Below, piece by piece: positions 11,367 to 22,691 of a DNA stretch of 64,000 nt. Each line of letters opens with the position of its first letter. Position 1 is the stretch's first letter. The position numbers and the translations under genes are program-made. The notes below the pieces were generated by a model. It worked only from the letters and a program-made list of their open reading frames with translations, was not told where the DNA came from and did not search any database. This DNA is from Phytophthora colocasiae (lineage: Eukaryota > Oomycota > Peronosporomycetes > Peronosporales > Peronosporaceae), in the NCBI GenBank assembly GCA_018806915.1, contig JAGKQI010000043.1, positions 682,001 through 746,000 of the forward strand, read 5' to 3'.

Positions 11367-12656
11367 GCAATATTCCAGACATCACTAGTTTCCGATGAAC
11401 AGACTCTGACGTACAAGACTCTGATGATCAGACCCAAGTGTCACGACTCTGGTATTACGACTCTGATGTACATGATTCCGGAGTACATGGTTCCGATGAA
11501 CATGTCTCCGATGCACATGATTCCAGACCCTGATGAACAAGATACCAGACTCTGACACTCTGAAGTCCACCCCATACTGAAACCAAGTGTACCCAACACG
11601 ACCTCACGCAATCAAGTGAAACGCAACCTGCTCATCCCTGTAATGACATCATTAAGTGTCGACTCGACAAGATCTGCAGCATCGACTACCATAGTGAACC
11701 CAAGTGAAAGTTCCTGAGTTATACTGAGACCAAGTGTATATGAGAATATGGAAGATAGAAGACAGAAGAGAGAGAGAGAGAGATACGAGATAGATAGCCA
11801 GAGATCAATTTGCCTCGTTGTAAAGAGTTCAATTTTCCCTGTTGTAACGAGTTCGATTTGCTTTGTTATAACGAGGTCGTCTGCCTGCTGCTTCCTGTAA
11901 GTACTAGGCCACGACAAAGCTTTGAGTCGTGTGATCTCTCACCTATCAAGCCCCTTTAGGTGGAGATCAGCGTAACGTAGAGACCTGAGAGGACCCACCT
12001 ATTCCATTTACTAGTTGGGTCGTTTGTCTTGTCTCTAGCGGTAGCCCATTTCATATTGTACGTTTGGACAGGTTTTGGGAGCTAGACAGTCGCTCTCAAG
12101 ACGCTCGGTAGACTGTTATATAACTGATAGTGTATTGGTTTATTTCCCTCTATATATTAGAGGGTGGTGCGCGAAAGGTACGGGAATACCAGACAGACCA
12201 GGTGTCTGGTGAACATTTCCCTAGTTGACCTGGAGGACTAGCCCACTGCTCAAGGGCCAGGAAAGAATAAGAACAGCTACATATTTGTATATCGGAACTC
12301 TATATTGCGGTTATCTCGGAAGTCTAGTGACAGGACTTCCCATTGTATTAATTTCTCTTTTGCTTTCAGAAATCTCTGGTATACACAAGTGTTCACCGGA
12401 AAACGTTCGACTCTCAAGCGCTCCTGTGAGGACCAGAAGGACATCCGACGGTCTACGCAAGGAACCCTCACTCTCAGCAACACTCTCACGACCCCGGCGA
12501 GGGTCTCATTACCAAGACAACGAACCTACGAGGACAGCACAAGGTAACACACGCCCACCTTGTTGTGCGACTCTGGTATCATTACCGGTAGTCACACTTC
12601 CAGGTTCACTGTACGCCCCTGCACCGCGGTAAAAGTTGCACCGACTTCGCGACAAC

Positions 12657-12672
12657 TGGTGCGCGTGCCCGG
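12657..12672 (+). other. Element A primer binding site
   Basis: TGGTGCGCGTGCCCGG begins two bases after the LTR end. TGG is complementary to the CCA tail of a tRNA. The same sequence follows the element B 5' LTR on the minus strand. I cannot name the tRNA without the host tRNA set. Confidence 0.8.
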
Positions 12673-12745
12673 ATCTTGGTATCGTGATATCACCGGATCT
12701 AAGACAGTTTGAGAAGAGGGTTTCTGTCAAGCGTCTATATTCAAG

Positions 12746-14086
12746 ATGGCTTCACATGGAACTACGAGAGGAGGACGTCGGGGACGCGGTGGTCGCAGTG
12801 TGGCGACACGTCAGTCGAAGCGTCTTCAAGGTCTTCCGCCTGACGAACAACCCGACTTGGATGCTGTTCAGAAGGCGGCACGCGAGAAGAGGAAGGCTGC
12901 ACGTGAAAAGGAAGCAGCCGAGGAGGTGAACGTCCCGGAACCGGCGGTCGAAGACCAGCCTGCTGCGGAGCCTGAAGCCCAAGAGACACCCGATGTGTCT
13001 GGCGAACAAGGTTCTGAGGAAGGTCCGTCCGAAGCTGAAGCTTCTGGTGACGAGGTGGCCACTGCCCGTGAGGGTGGTGATGAGGCGTCTGAGGGAGGCG
13101 CCGACGTGGTTGAGTCCCCGGAGGTCATTGACTTATGTTCTGAGTCGACGGCTTCTGGGAAGTCCGTGGGGGAAGTGAAGACGGAACCCGGACTGGTTGA
13201 TGAACGTGTCTCGAAGACTCCAAAGTCCGAAGACACTCCGATGTCTGATGACATGCCGATGAAGTCCGAAGATTCTCTGAAGACACCGTCTGATGAGTCT
13301 GGGAGGGCCGATTCGCTGGATGGAGAACGTGCCCTGAAGTACGTACGCCGTGAGTTCCGCCGCTGGAGGGACATGGACGCTGGAAGAATTGTTCCGCCGA
13401 ACGTCGAATACGCCTGGCGAACAGCGAAGCCTGACGCAAATGTCTTTCAGAAGGCTGCGGCAGCAACGGGCGATTATATCAAGTGGCGGTGTTCTTCAGT
13501 ATTTCCGGAAGACATGTGGATATCGGAGTTCTGCTTGAGGCGCCATAGTTTTGGCCGAATCCAAGACTTGTCATACGTCGAGATCTCGATGAATACTCTG
13601 ACGGCACCTGAATGCGTCGCTGTGCTTCAGACGATGCTGTATGAAGCAGGATTTGAGTTCCAGAACCTGCTACCGAGGTGGTCTCAGACCCAAGCGTCTG
13701 CTATCTTCGAACCTCAAGTGCGCAGTGTGGCGACGGAGCTTCAGAGCCGACTTGCTGAAGAACTGGTCGAGTGGGCCACGGTGACCGCCAGGTCACAGGT
13801 CAATCGACTCCCAGAAGACACAAAAGCAGGCAACGAAGCACGTCAAGGCGAAGCTGATGGTATATTACACGATGAGAAGGCTGACCTACAAGGACGACAG
13901 CTGATTATGAGACTCCGGGTGACCGGACTCAGAGTCACACATAGTTCTGACGGGTCCAGCAGTGGAGAACCGCCGCAGTCCAAGCGCTCTGCAACATGGT
14001 CCGCCACGCCCGCAAGTCTCGTCGACACCATCTGCACTGTCGACGCCGTCGTTGAGTTCACTGCCGGTATACGAGAGTCATTCTGA
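12746..14086 (+). pseudogene. gag: Element A gag, N-terminal region
   Basis: Starts with ATG shortly after the primer site. The N terminus is Gly/Arg-rich (about residues 7-18) and a charged Lys/Arg/Glu segment follows. Next is an acidic Ser/Glu region with a SUMO-interaction-like VIDLC motif near residue 126, followed by repeated Lys-Ser-Glu and Lys-Thr-Glu tripeptides. A folded-looking domain with RRWRDMD, TGDYIKWRCSSVFPEDMW and TAPECVAVLQTMLYEAGFEF occupies about residues 200-330. The element B homologue continues in one frame across the point where this frame is lost. A one-base insertion near 13988 shifts A out of frame, so the last 32 codons before 14086 are not Gag. The capsid and zinc-knuckle part follows downstream. 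Confidence 0.8.
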
Positions 14087-15296
14087 TAGCACCCACTTGG
14101 AGTCTGGTGTGCCAATGTCTGAAGATCGAGGTAGCTCTCTGACGACTGATGCGCCTGTGCCAAGTGTCATTGGGACCTCGCGTACGTCTGATGAGCACTC
14201 GTCGGGACTCCAGACCTCTCGTGGAAGCTCCACAGACTCGTCGCTGATGTCAATGAGTCGAGGGGCGTCTGCACATATGCCGTTGTCCGTCGGAGGTCTG
14301 GCGATGATCGCCCAAAGTGCTGAAGCCGGAGGAATGCTCGCCGGAGAGTCTATGGGAATCCACGTGACGCGAACACTGATGCCGGTGAAGTCGGAGCCTG
14401 AAGACTTCGAGATGTTGGAAGAGAAGCCGGAGTTTCCAGAAGTGAAGTCCGAGAAGCAGTTGTCTACCAGAGATTCTGTTCACCGGACGCCGGAAGCCCC
14501 ATCATCGTCCGTCTCGAGTCGTGGGAGAAGCCACCAGAGCAGGCACCAGAGTCTGAAGAGCGAGGATCACCAGAAAGTGTCTTCCAGACGCCTGAGTTCT
14601 GTTGCGTCAAGCCACACACGAGGTTCTCAGAGATCAGGCCCAGCGCAGATCGAACTGAACGCTATGCGGCAGCAACAGGAATGGCAGCGTCGAATGGAAC
14701 AGGAGCAGAAAGAATTTCTGGCCAGAGAACGTCTGGAATCCATGGAGCGTGAACGTCGACGTGAACAACGAGAACTTGATACGCGCCAGCAGATCCAGAC
14801 ACTTACCGACCGACTACTTGAGTCTGAGAGCGCCAGACTGGAAGCCCAGAGACGCGCGGATGACTTGGAAGAACGTCGGGGTCAAGCGTCAGAGTCCAAG
14901 CTCAAGTACCATTCGAAGTCGTCTGAGAGACAGGTGTCCGACGTACAAGTCTCTGGTGAACAGTTTTCTGACGTACAGCGTCTGGAAACCGAGTTTGCAG
15001 ATCGCTGGAAACAACGGGAAGCCGAGGCCGAGGCCGAACGTGCGCGTTGGGCAGACGAGCTGAAACGTGACTGGATTTCGCAAATGGAGACCTTACGACA
15101 GCGGGTGCACGACGTGGAGTCGGAGCGCGACAGGGAGCGAGAAAGTTCCCAGAACATGCAGCGTTTCCAGGCCGCAGAATTGAGGAACCTTCGTGCAACA
15201 TTGTCCCAAGTTCAAGGGGTCGCCCACCCTGAAGTAGCAACTTCAAGTCGGATCTCCGGTGAACATGACCCTAAACCGGCAACCGGACTTCGGTGA
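13962..15296 (+). pseudogene. gag: Element A gag, central Ser-rich and coiled-coil region
   Basis: Continuation of gag in the shifted frame. The genuine part begins near 13990. Ser/Pro-rich sequence with several VKSE-type tripeptides is followed by a highly charged segment (about 14640-15220) of Glu/Arg/Gln heptad-like sequence, with ELNAMRQQQEWQRRMEQEQ near the start, probably a long coiled coil. Two copies of the family motifs are read in frame here as SDVQ and SGEQ (14938-14985). The frame is lost near 15260, compared with the continuous B protein, which goes on through an Arg-rich region. Confidence 0.75.
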
Positions 15297-15698
15297 ACAG
15301 TCGGGATACGGGAGATTGCACACCGGGGTTAGGAGAGATCAGAAGGAGTCGCCAGCAGGGGTAGGGTTACACCCATTAAAACGACGGAGGCCTTCCATAC
15401 GCCTCTTCCCCTACGGAGAACGACCGACACCAAGCGCGCGAAGGCTGGAAGGCATGGCGCGGCCACCGCGGCCGCTACGACGACCCAGACGGCTCAAGCG
15501 GCTCCCCTGACCGAGATCAAGACTGAAGGAAGGCGCCCAGCGACTCCCAGGCGCGAAGGACACCGGAAACCAAGCGAAAGACGCTCTGAAGATGGCCGGG
15601 ACGCTCCTCGAAGGCCTGGAAGACGCAGGAATGACCCAGACCCGGGTGGAAGCTCCAGTGATTCAAGCTCGGACTCAAGTGATTCGTCTTCTGATGAC

Positions 15699-16962
15699 TT
15701 GGATCCTCCGGAGGTGGTCAACCTGACTTCTGCGTCCCAGGGACAAGCTGGAGCGACCTTGTTGACTATGAGGCCCTTCATAAACTCCAGTATCATCGGA
15801 GAATTTGATCCCCGAGCGACACTACGGGAGCGTGTTCACTGGTGGGAGCGCTTCGTGAACATGGCATCTCAGGGAGCATGGACGAACAAGACCCGCATAC
15901 AGGAACTCAAGCTGAAGCTCCCGGTGTCTGCCAGAGATTGGTTCAACCAGCTTCCGAAGAGTGTTTCCCGTGACTGGAAGGAATTATCGTCGGAGTTTCG
16001 CAGGCGCTATTGCAAGGCCCGGTCATCATACTCCGAGAGATATTTCACGATGGAAATGAAGAGTTCCGAGACTCCGTTGGACTTCTTCTATCGCCTGAAC
16101 TCGGCCGCCGGAAAAGCTGAGGTGGACTTCAGAAAATCCTCCAGACGCCTGGAGAAACATGTCCTGAGGTACATCACCAAGCTGAAGGACGAGCGTCTGA
16201 AGATCGCGTTACAAGGCCGGAAGTTCAGGAGTATCTCGGACTTGGAATATGCTCTGCAACAGGACGAAGATGTCTGGCGAACTGCTGATCAAGACACTAC
16301 GACCACCAGACATCGGGATTTCCGAGCGGACAATCTCCCACGCGGACAGTTTAAGCCGAAGCGTATGGGGAAGACTTACGTCGCCCGAGAAGCAGACTCG
16401 AATGCCTCTGACGATGTCGATGTGGATACCAGAACTCAAGAGAAGGATGCCAGAGCTTCGTCGTCAGAGCACGATCGCGAGATGTCTGGTGTACAATCTT
16501 CGTCTGGTGTACAATCTGCCTCTCAGGCGCCTGGTGGTGCTGATTGGACTCAGACTCTGACAAACGAAGTCTACCGAGTCATGGATAACATGGGATGGCG
16601 ACCGCCGCCCCAGTCTCCCCGAGGATCATCAGGTCAAGACTTCCAACATACACGTCGGGACAACCCTGATTACTGGAACAAGTTCTGCGAGAAGTGTCGC
16701 CGCTCGGGTCACTCTGAAGAGAACTGTTGGAGAGACATTGTCTGCGACAGATGTCAGGAGAAAGGTCACCCGAGCAGGATGTGCCGAGTACCGCCGTGTG
16801 AGGTTTGCGGAAAGGTGCACTCTGGGGAGACCATGCGAAGACATCAAGACTCTGGAATCCCTCAAGAAACTAGCCCGTCAAGGTACACTGAAGGACCTGC
16901 CGGATCACCTACTGGAGAGACTCCTGGGTGACGAGGCTGACTCTGGGAAACAGTTAAACTAG
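15699..16962 (+). pseudogene. gag: Element A gag, capsid and nucleocapsid
   Basis: A retrotransposon capsid-type domain (WWERFVNMA, WFNQLP, FRRRYCKA, FYRLNSAAGKA, ALQQDEDVW) is followed by a linker. Two C-x2-C-x4-H-x4-C zinc knuckles follow, CEKCRRSGHSEENC and CDRCQEKGHPSRMC, and then a third Cys pair. A one-base insertion near 16830 moves the last 45 or so codons into another frame. In the frame shared with element B, the protein ends at the TAG at 16960-16962, which is the frameshift-site stop. It binds and packages element RNA in the virus-like particle. The upstream stretch 15297-15698 is the degraded Arg-rich hinge of gag. Confidence 0.85.
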
Positions 16963-16998
16963 CAAGCCCGTCGGATGGGGATCCGAAACGCGCCGGGC
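16953..16998 (+). promoter_or_regulatory. Predicted -1 ribosomal frameshift signal between gag and pol (element A)
   Basis: The gag frame reads G TTA AAC TAG, so GTTAAAC, a sequence that fits the slippery heptamer pattern used in -1 frameshifting, ends directly at the gag stop. The pol frame is open in the -1 phase across this point. Six bases later is a perfect stem TCGGAT/ATCCGA with a GGGG loop, enclosed by GCCCG/CGGGC (16966-16998). Element B has the same heptamer, the same 6-base spacing and an identical 33-base stem region. Confidence 0.8.
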
Positions 16999-19820
16999 AA
17001 GGCACACCCCCAGAGTTATGTGTTCTAGTGTACGTAGGACCGGAGCTGAAAACAACCCAACCTAAAAATCAACATTGCATGACCGCTTTAGCTCAAGAAT
17101 CAGCCATGTCTGCAGAAATTCCGCGTCTGAGAGACAGTTCATCGGACTTTCCGAAAGACTGTTCACCGGACTTTCCGAGAGACAATGAACCGCCTCCGGA
17201 CGACACAATCCAGTTTCGTCTGAAAGACGGGGAATGTTATGGCTGGTGGGAGGATCACTACCCTGATCCTGCAAAGCGTGATGTGGTTATGGTGCATGGC
17301 GCTGTCAATGATCATCGGACCAAGATTCTCCTGGACACCGGTGCGACTATCAACATCCTGAGTTACGACTTTGCGCGTAAGCTCGGACTCAGGCTCAAGT
17401 CACACAAACAAACAAGAGTGTCTGGGATGGGAGGAGTTCCGACGTACATTGGTGCCAGTGCTGAGATCAAGCTGACCCTCGGACCGAGGGTGGTTTACAT
17501 TGTTGATGTCTGGGTTGCGAATATCGGCGAAGGTATAAACGTGCTATTGGGAATGGGATTCATGTTCGCTGCTGGTCTGAGGATCAGCGTTCGTGAGGGA
17601 CTGGTATCTATGCCAGACGAAGTCGTGGTGATGATGTGCAGCTGGGAGCCTGGTGATCATATCGGCAGGAACAGGTCCATCAGACCAAGTGAAGCTGTAC
17701 TTCTGAGACCTGGTGAAGAATTTGTTGTTCGCATTGATTATGGTCCGACGAACCCACAACGAGAAGTCGTGTGGGCGGGACGTGGAGACCGTTGGGTGAC
17801 TCAGCTGATTTATGCAGCCCGGTCATGGCCTGTGGCGGTGCGCGTGGTGAACATTTCTGACAAGAATACGTGGGTGAATGAATTTTCTGACGTTGCAAGG
17901 ATTGTGGAGTATGGATTTTTCCCACGACATGGTCGCTTTGTACGGCCAGGCTCTGCAGCCTATCGTGACTGGGAAGTTTTGATTCTGGAAAACACTCCAT
18001 CACCAGAGACGAAGAGACGCCTGAAGGCCGGAGCTGACTTGGAGGATCTGATGCCTCAACCTCCGTGTGTGGATCACCCGGTATACCCGTGGCCAACTAA
18101 GATCTTACAGCGCCCAAGGCTGGACAATGCTCGAGTACAGTTTGTGAGGCCTACTTCGGTCCCACGAACAAAACGAGTTCGTTTTGCTTTGGATGCGGCT
18201 ACGCAGACAGATGACTGGGTGGATGCCGGAAGAGAGGAGACCCGAGATACCGCTGTGGACACCGGAGATTCGGAATTGCCATCAGAAGAAACGACTCCGA
18301 AGGACTCTGGAACCATGCCTGGAATTCCGAGTAACATGGTCGAGGATGAAGTCACCCTGAGTGTTTCTGGTGAACTGTTTATGGGAGATGAGGATCCGAC
18401 AGACTGTTCATGGGACATCCCAATCCAGTGTATGCCAGGCACCCCTGTGGAAAAGCTCCGAGCCGAGTACGAGCGGTGCATGCGAGTCACGAATGAGGAG
18501 TTGGATCTGGAACCCGGTGTCTACATACGGGAAGGAACGGACCTACTCTCTCAATTACGTGACCAACTGGTTATGCTGCCTGAATTGGAAGATCTGACTC
18601 CCGAATGCGATATCGACAAGGCTGACGTCGGGGTACCCGGGAAAACAACGCCGGAAATGGAGAAGAAACTCAGGGACATTCTGAAGTATCATCGGAAAAT
18701 CTTTCTGGGAGACGGCAATGCCGCACCTGCCCCGGCAAGGGGCGTGGTCTGTGACTTGGACGTGGGAGACGCTAAACCTGTTGCCCAACGTCCGAGGTCC
18801 GTTGCCCCTCACCTGATGATCAAGGTGTACGAACTTCTGAAGAAACTCCTGGAGACCGGACTCATCGAATACTCGACTTCGCCTTGGGCATCACCAATTG
18901 TGATTGTCCTCAAGAAGAATGGTGTGGACATACGCATGTGCATTGATTATCGAGTGGTGAATGGTTTTATCCAGTTGTCGCGTTATCCGTTGCCCCTGAT
19001 AGACGATCTGTTGATTGGTTTTGAGGCAGCACTGTGGTTTATGAGTCTGGATATGGCGAGTGGTTTTTGGGCTATTCGAATGACGGAGCGTGCGAGGCTG
19101 ATCTCAGCGTTCATCTGCCCATTTGGACATTTCCAGTGGGTAAGAATGCCCTTCGGTCTGAAGAACGCGCCCCTGGTATACCAGGCGATGTTGGATAACT
19201 GCCTGTGGGGGTTCGTGCGATTGTCACCTGAAGAAGAAGCTGAGGTTGACCCCGATGTGCTGGAATTCCTGAAGTTAGAACCCCAGAACTCTGACGTACA
19301 TGGTCTGATGTCTGGTGAACAACTTCAGAACTCTGATGAACACATGCCAGGGGTTCCGGTGCTCACCGACCAAATAACTGTCTTTCAGAGGAACATCCCA
19401 GTCCCGTCCTTCATGGGACCGGTACTCGGTCGAAGTTCCTACATTGACGACATTGCTCATGGGGCGCCCACCTGGGATCAACTTTGTGAAGACCTGAACG
19501 CCTTGCTCTTCAGACTCAGATACTGGAACATTTCTGTGAGCTTGCCCAAGAGCGAGTTCGGGAAGCTGACGATTCCTTATCTGTCGCATGAGATCAGTGC
19601 TGAAGGACTGAGAGCTACACCGAAGATCGTCAAGGGAGTAGAGGAATTGCCGTTCCCGTCGACACTCAAGGGAGTACAGAGTTTCATGGGAAGTCTGAAT
19701 TACTACAACAAGTTTATCGAGGACTTACCGGTGATCGCTGCTGTGCTCTACGAGTTGTCTGATGAACAGATTCGTGCTGGTCGAGATTTGGCTCGAGCTA
19801 GGAAGCCTTTGAGATTCTGA
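16959..19820 (+). pseudogene. pol: Element A pol, protease and reverse transcriptase
   Basis: Read in the -1 frame after gag. A retropepsin active site LLDTGATINILSYDFA lies near 17330, with VLLGMGF as its partner strand. A long linker follows, then reverse transcriptase: SPWASPIVIVLKKNGVDIRMCIDY, SLDMASGFW (first catalytic Asp), MPFGLKNAPLVYQ, and the catalytic SSYIDDIAHG near 19440. An insertion of about 24 residues just before YIDD (19284-19345) is made of the family motifs. The frame is lost near 19800, at the start of the RNase H region. The polyprotein acts in the particle to process Gag-Pol and to copy RNA to DNA. Confidence 0.9.
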
Positions 19821-20135
19821 AGCGCAAGATTGTCTCGACACCGCTCCTCAGACACCCGGATCGCACCAGACCTTTCGTCATTATACCTCATGCGAACCCG
19901 TGGGCTGCTTCAGCTGTCTTGGGACAGGAGTACGATGGAGTGATACACCCCTGTACGGTTCACTGGACGTGTGCTGAATGAGGCAGAACTCCGGTATCAC
20001 ATTGCAGAGAAGGAGGTCATCGCGATTCTCAGGGTTCTGGAGAACTTTCGGGCTCTGGTAAACACGAGTCCCGTGATCACGGTGTACACCAGACATTCGG
20101 TGTTGAAATGGCTCCCTGTCATCCAGCTCGGCTGA
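19800..20135 (+). pseudogene. pol: Element A pol, degenerate first RNase H / connection
   Basis: In shifted frames this reads KRKIVSTPLLRHPDRTRPFVII, then AEKEVIAILRVLENFR, the position and spacing of the usual Gypsy RNase H. The first catalytic Asp position is ANPW instead of a D-x-S type motif, as in element C (ANEW). Frame changes occur near 19800 and 19965, and there is an in-frame TGA at 20133-20135. The domain is probably a structural tether, since an active-looking second RNase H follows. Confidence 0.65.
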
Positions 20136-22691
20136 TGGTCGGAACGTGAAGTGGGGATTGAAGTTGTCACATTGGAACTTGAGATTCGCAGAATCCAGCG
20201 AGATGAAGATGGTCTCCCGGCTATTCTTGGAGCGGGCATCACACCCCGTGAACACCTCGATGAGGTCTCTGAAAACCTCATCCCCGTCAAGGGGCGAGTC
20301 AAACCTCCAGCACCCATTAGCGTGGAGATGCTAGAGGCTGACTACCGAGGTTGTGTTCTGAGTTTTGATGGTGCCGCCAAGACATTCACTCGCCTGGGAA
20401 GCTGCGGATGTGTGCTCTGGGAGCTCCCGGGGTGGAACATCCTGGAAGCCCAAGGGTTCGCTCTGAAAGATGTCACTGTGAATGACTCAGAATACTGTGG
20501 TTTGATCAATGGATTGAAGTTGGCTTTGGAACGTGGCATCCGAGACTTGGTAGTTGTCGGAGACTCCCGCATCGCTATACAGCAAGCCCAAGGTCTGATC
20601 AATTGTAATCAGCCGAACCTGCAGCGGAAATTGGCCGAGTTTGAGTCTCTGAAGATCAAGTTCCAGTCTCTGAAGCTAGTGCACGTGAAGCGTGAGTTCA
20701 ACCAAGCAGCGGACTATTTGACGTCCAAGACTCTTGTTCTTGGCGAGTCCTGGCAGGTCCAAGACCCTGACGAACTGACTCATCTGAAATTGGTGTCCAA
20801 GATCCCAGAGAAGTTGATGAAGCCTCCCGAAGGGGTGTCTTCTGAAGCCCCGGACGATGTTCACCAGACCTCTGGTGAACATGATTGTACACCGGAGATG
20901 GATGACCCAGGGCCAGAGTCTGCGCCCCTGCCTCATGCTGCCAAGGTGCTTGTTGCCATCACTCGTGCACGCAATCAGGAAGAAGCAAACCTACCAGATG
21001 ACGCGGAGGCTCGTGAACCCATGGGCCCATTAGAGTTTCAGGAAGAACGCTGGCGGCGGATCAAAGTTCACCAGACTCAAGATGTTCATCTGGCAGAACT
21101 CATTAAGTTCCTTAAGGGTGACGTGGGAGATCTACCACGACCCCGAGTGAGGAAGCTGGCCAGGATTGCCGATGACTTCATCTTGGATTCCAGAGACGTT
21201 TTGTACCGCCTCAGCCGGGCTACCAGGGAACGTCCGAGAGACATGGTCGATGAACTCAGACTTGTGGTTCCCAGAGACTTGCATGCTGATATGCTGCACT
21301 ATGCTCATGGGGATTACCAGGGTGCTCACCAGGGAATCAAACGTACGTTCGAGAAGCTGAGCTCCGAGTTCTACTGGATTGGTATGTACGCTGATGTGGA
21401 AAGGTTCGTCAAGGAGTGTATGGACTGTGCAAGTGGCAAGGGGCGTCCCCCGAATCCTGGACCGTCGCCCGGCAACATCGAGCCCAGTCGACCTTTTGAA
21501 GTGGTGTCCATGGATTTCGTGACGCACATCCCAAAGTCCGCCAGAGGCAACACGTTCCTGTTGTTGTTCCAAGACATGTTCTCAGGCTATGTGATGTGCA
21601 AGCCTATGAGTATTACTACGGCTCAATATGTCGCTGAGGCTTACGAGGAGCGTGTCTTCCGGAACTTCGGAGCTAGTTCTCTGATATGCCACGATCAGGA
21701 CCCTCGGTTCATGAGTGAAGTGTTCAGGTGTTTTCGGGACCTCCTGGGAAGCAGACAACGAGCGACTCTGGCGTACCGTCCCCAGGCGAACGGCCAACAA
21801 GAACGGTCTGTTCAGACGGTCGTGCGTGCCATCAAGGCCTACATCGCCGAAGCTGATCAAAGTGACTGGGATGACCACGCCGAACGTCTGATGTTCGCGT
21901 TGAACACTTCCTTTGATGCGACCCGTCTGGAAACACCTTTCTTTCTGGTGCACGGATGGGATGCTCATAGGACTGTGTCCGCGATGCTTGGTGCAAAACC
22001 TTCTAGTGTACAAGAGCGCACTGCTTATGAGTGGCGTCGGAAGATGCAAAGAGATTACAGCTACGCTCAAGCCTGTGCTGAAGAACTTCAGAAGAAGGCC
22101 AAGCGGGAGCGTTCTGAAGAACAGGCCCGAAAGTGGAAGGAGTTGTCGGAACGTCTGAAGTCCGGATTTGCCGTCGGTGATGCCGTGTGGTTATACATCC
22201 CCAAGGTACAAACGGGGTTGAGTCGGAAACTCGCACACATGTGGCACGGCCCTTTCCGGATCGAAGAGATGTTGGACGATTTTCGTGTGAAACTGAAGGT
22301 CGAGGATACCGGGTATCGGGTGAACCCTTGGGTTCATATAAGTCGCCTGAAGCCGAGAGCCTTGTTTCCCAGAAGACCGACTGTGGAACTCGATGTTCGC
22401 GAGGATGATGACTTTGATGCAGCGCTGTTACCAGAAGACAGTTGGGAGCCCGACACCGAGAATGATGAATACGAAGTGGAAAAGATACTTGACACTCGGT
22501 GGAGCAAACGTACCAGGACCTCCAAGAGACTTCGCGAATACCTGGTCAAGTGGAAGGGGTACGACGAGACAGAGTGGCTACCCTTGTCAAAGCTGAACTG
22601 TGGCGCCTTACTGTATGAGTTCAATCAGAGCGCACGAGCGCGAGCTCGTTTCCAAGCAATGCAAGCTGGAGACGATCACCCCAGAGTTTAA
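20136..22691 (+). pseudogene. pol: Element A pol, second RNase H, integrase and chromodomain
   Basis: The segment is open from the TGA at 20133 to its stop at 22689. A plant/archaeal-type RNase H is complete, with SFDGAAK, NDSEYCGL, VVGDSRIAI and EFNQAADYL supplying the acidic residues. Integrase follows, with an HHCC zinc finger (HYAHGDYQGAHQG ... CMDCASGK) and DDE residues in VVSMDFV, CHDQDPRFMSE and GQQERSVQT. The C terminus has a GPFRIEEM-type domain and then a chromodomain (EYEVEKILDTRW, EYLVKWKGYDETEWLP). Chromodomains can direct integration to particular chromatin marks. The segment is undamaged internally; its loss of function comes from the upstream breaks. Confidence 0.9.

Larger units (their letters stand above)
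10695..12654 (+). repeat. Element A 5' LTR
   Basis: Starts TGACACGTTG and ends CTTCGCGACA. It is almost identical to 26420-28376, with about 8 substitutions and 5 short indels counted by eye; the 3' third holds most of the substitutions. It contains a short-motif array at 11221-11342 followed by a TATATAA box at 11360. The ends and parts of the interior resemble the element B LTR, so A and B are sister families. The open frames within it (for example on the minus strand near 11174-11917) have no recognisable product. Confidence 0.95.

Noticed and set aside
10770..12632. Several open frames of 60-140 codons inside the A LTRs (both strands)
   Set aside because: They follow repeat words, lack protein motifs and differ in frame between sister LTRs; by-products of LTR sequence.
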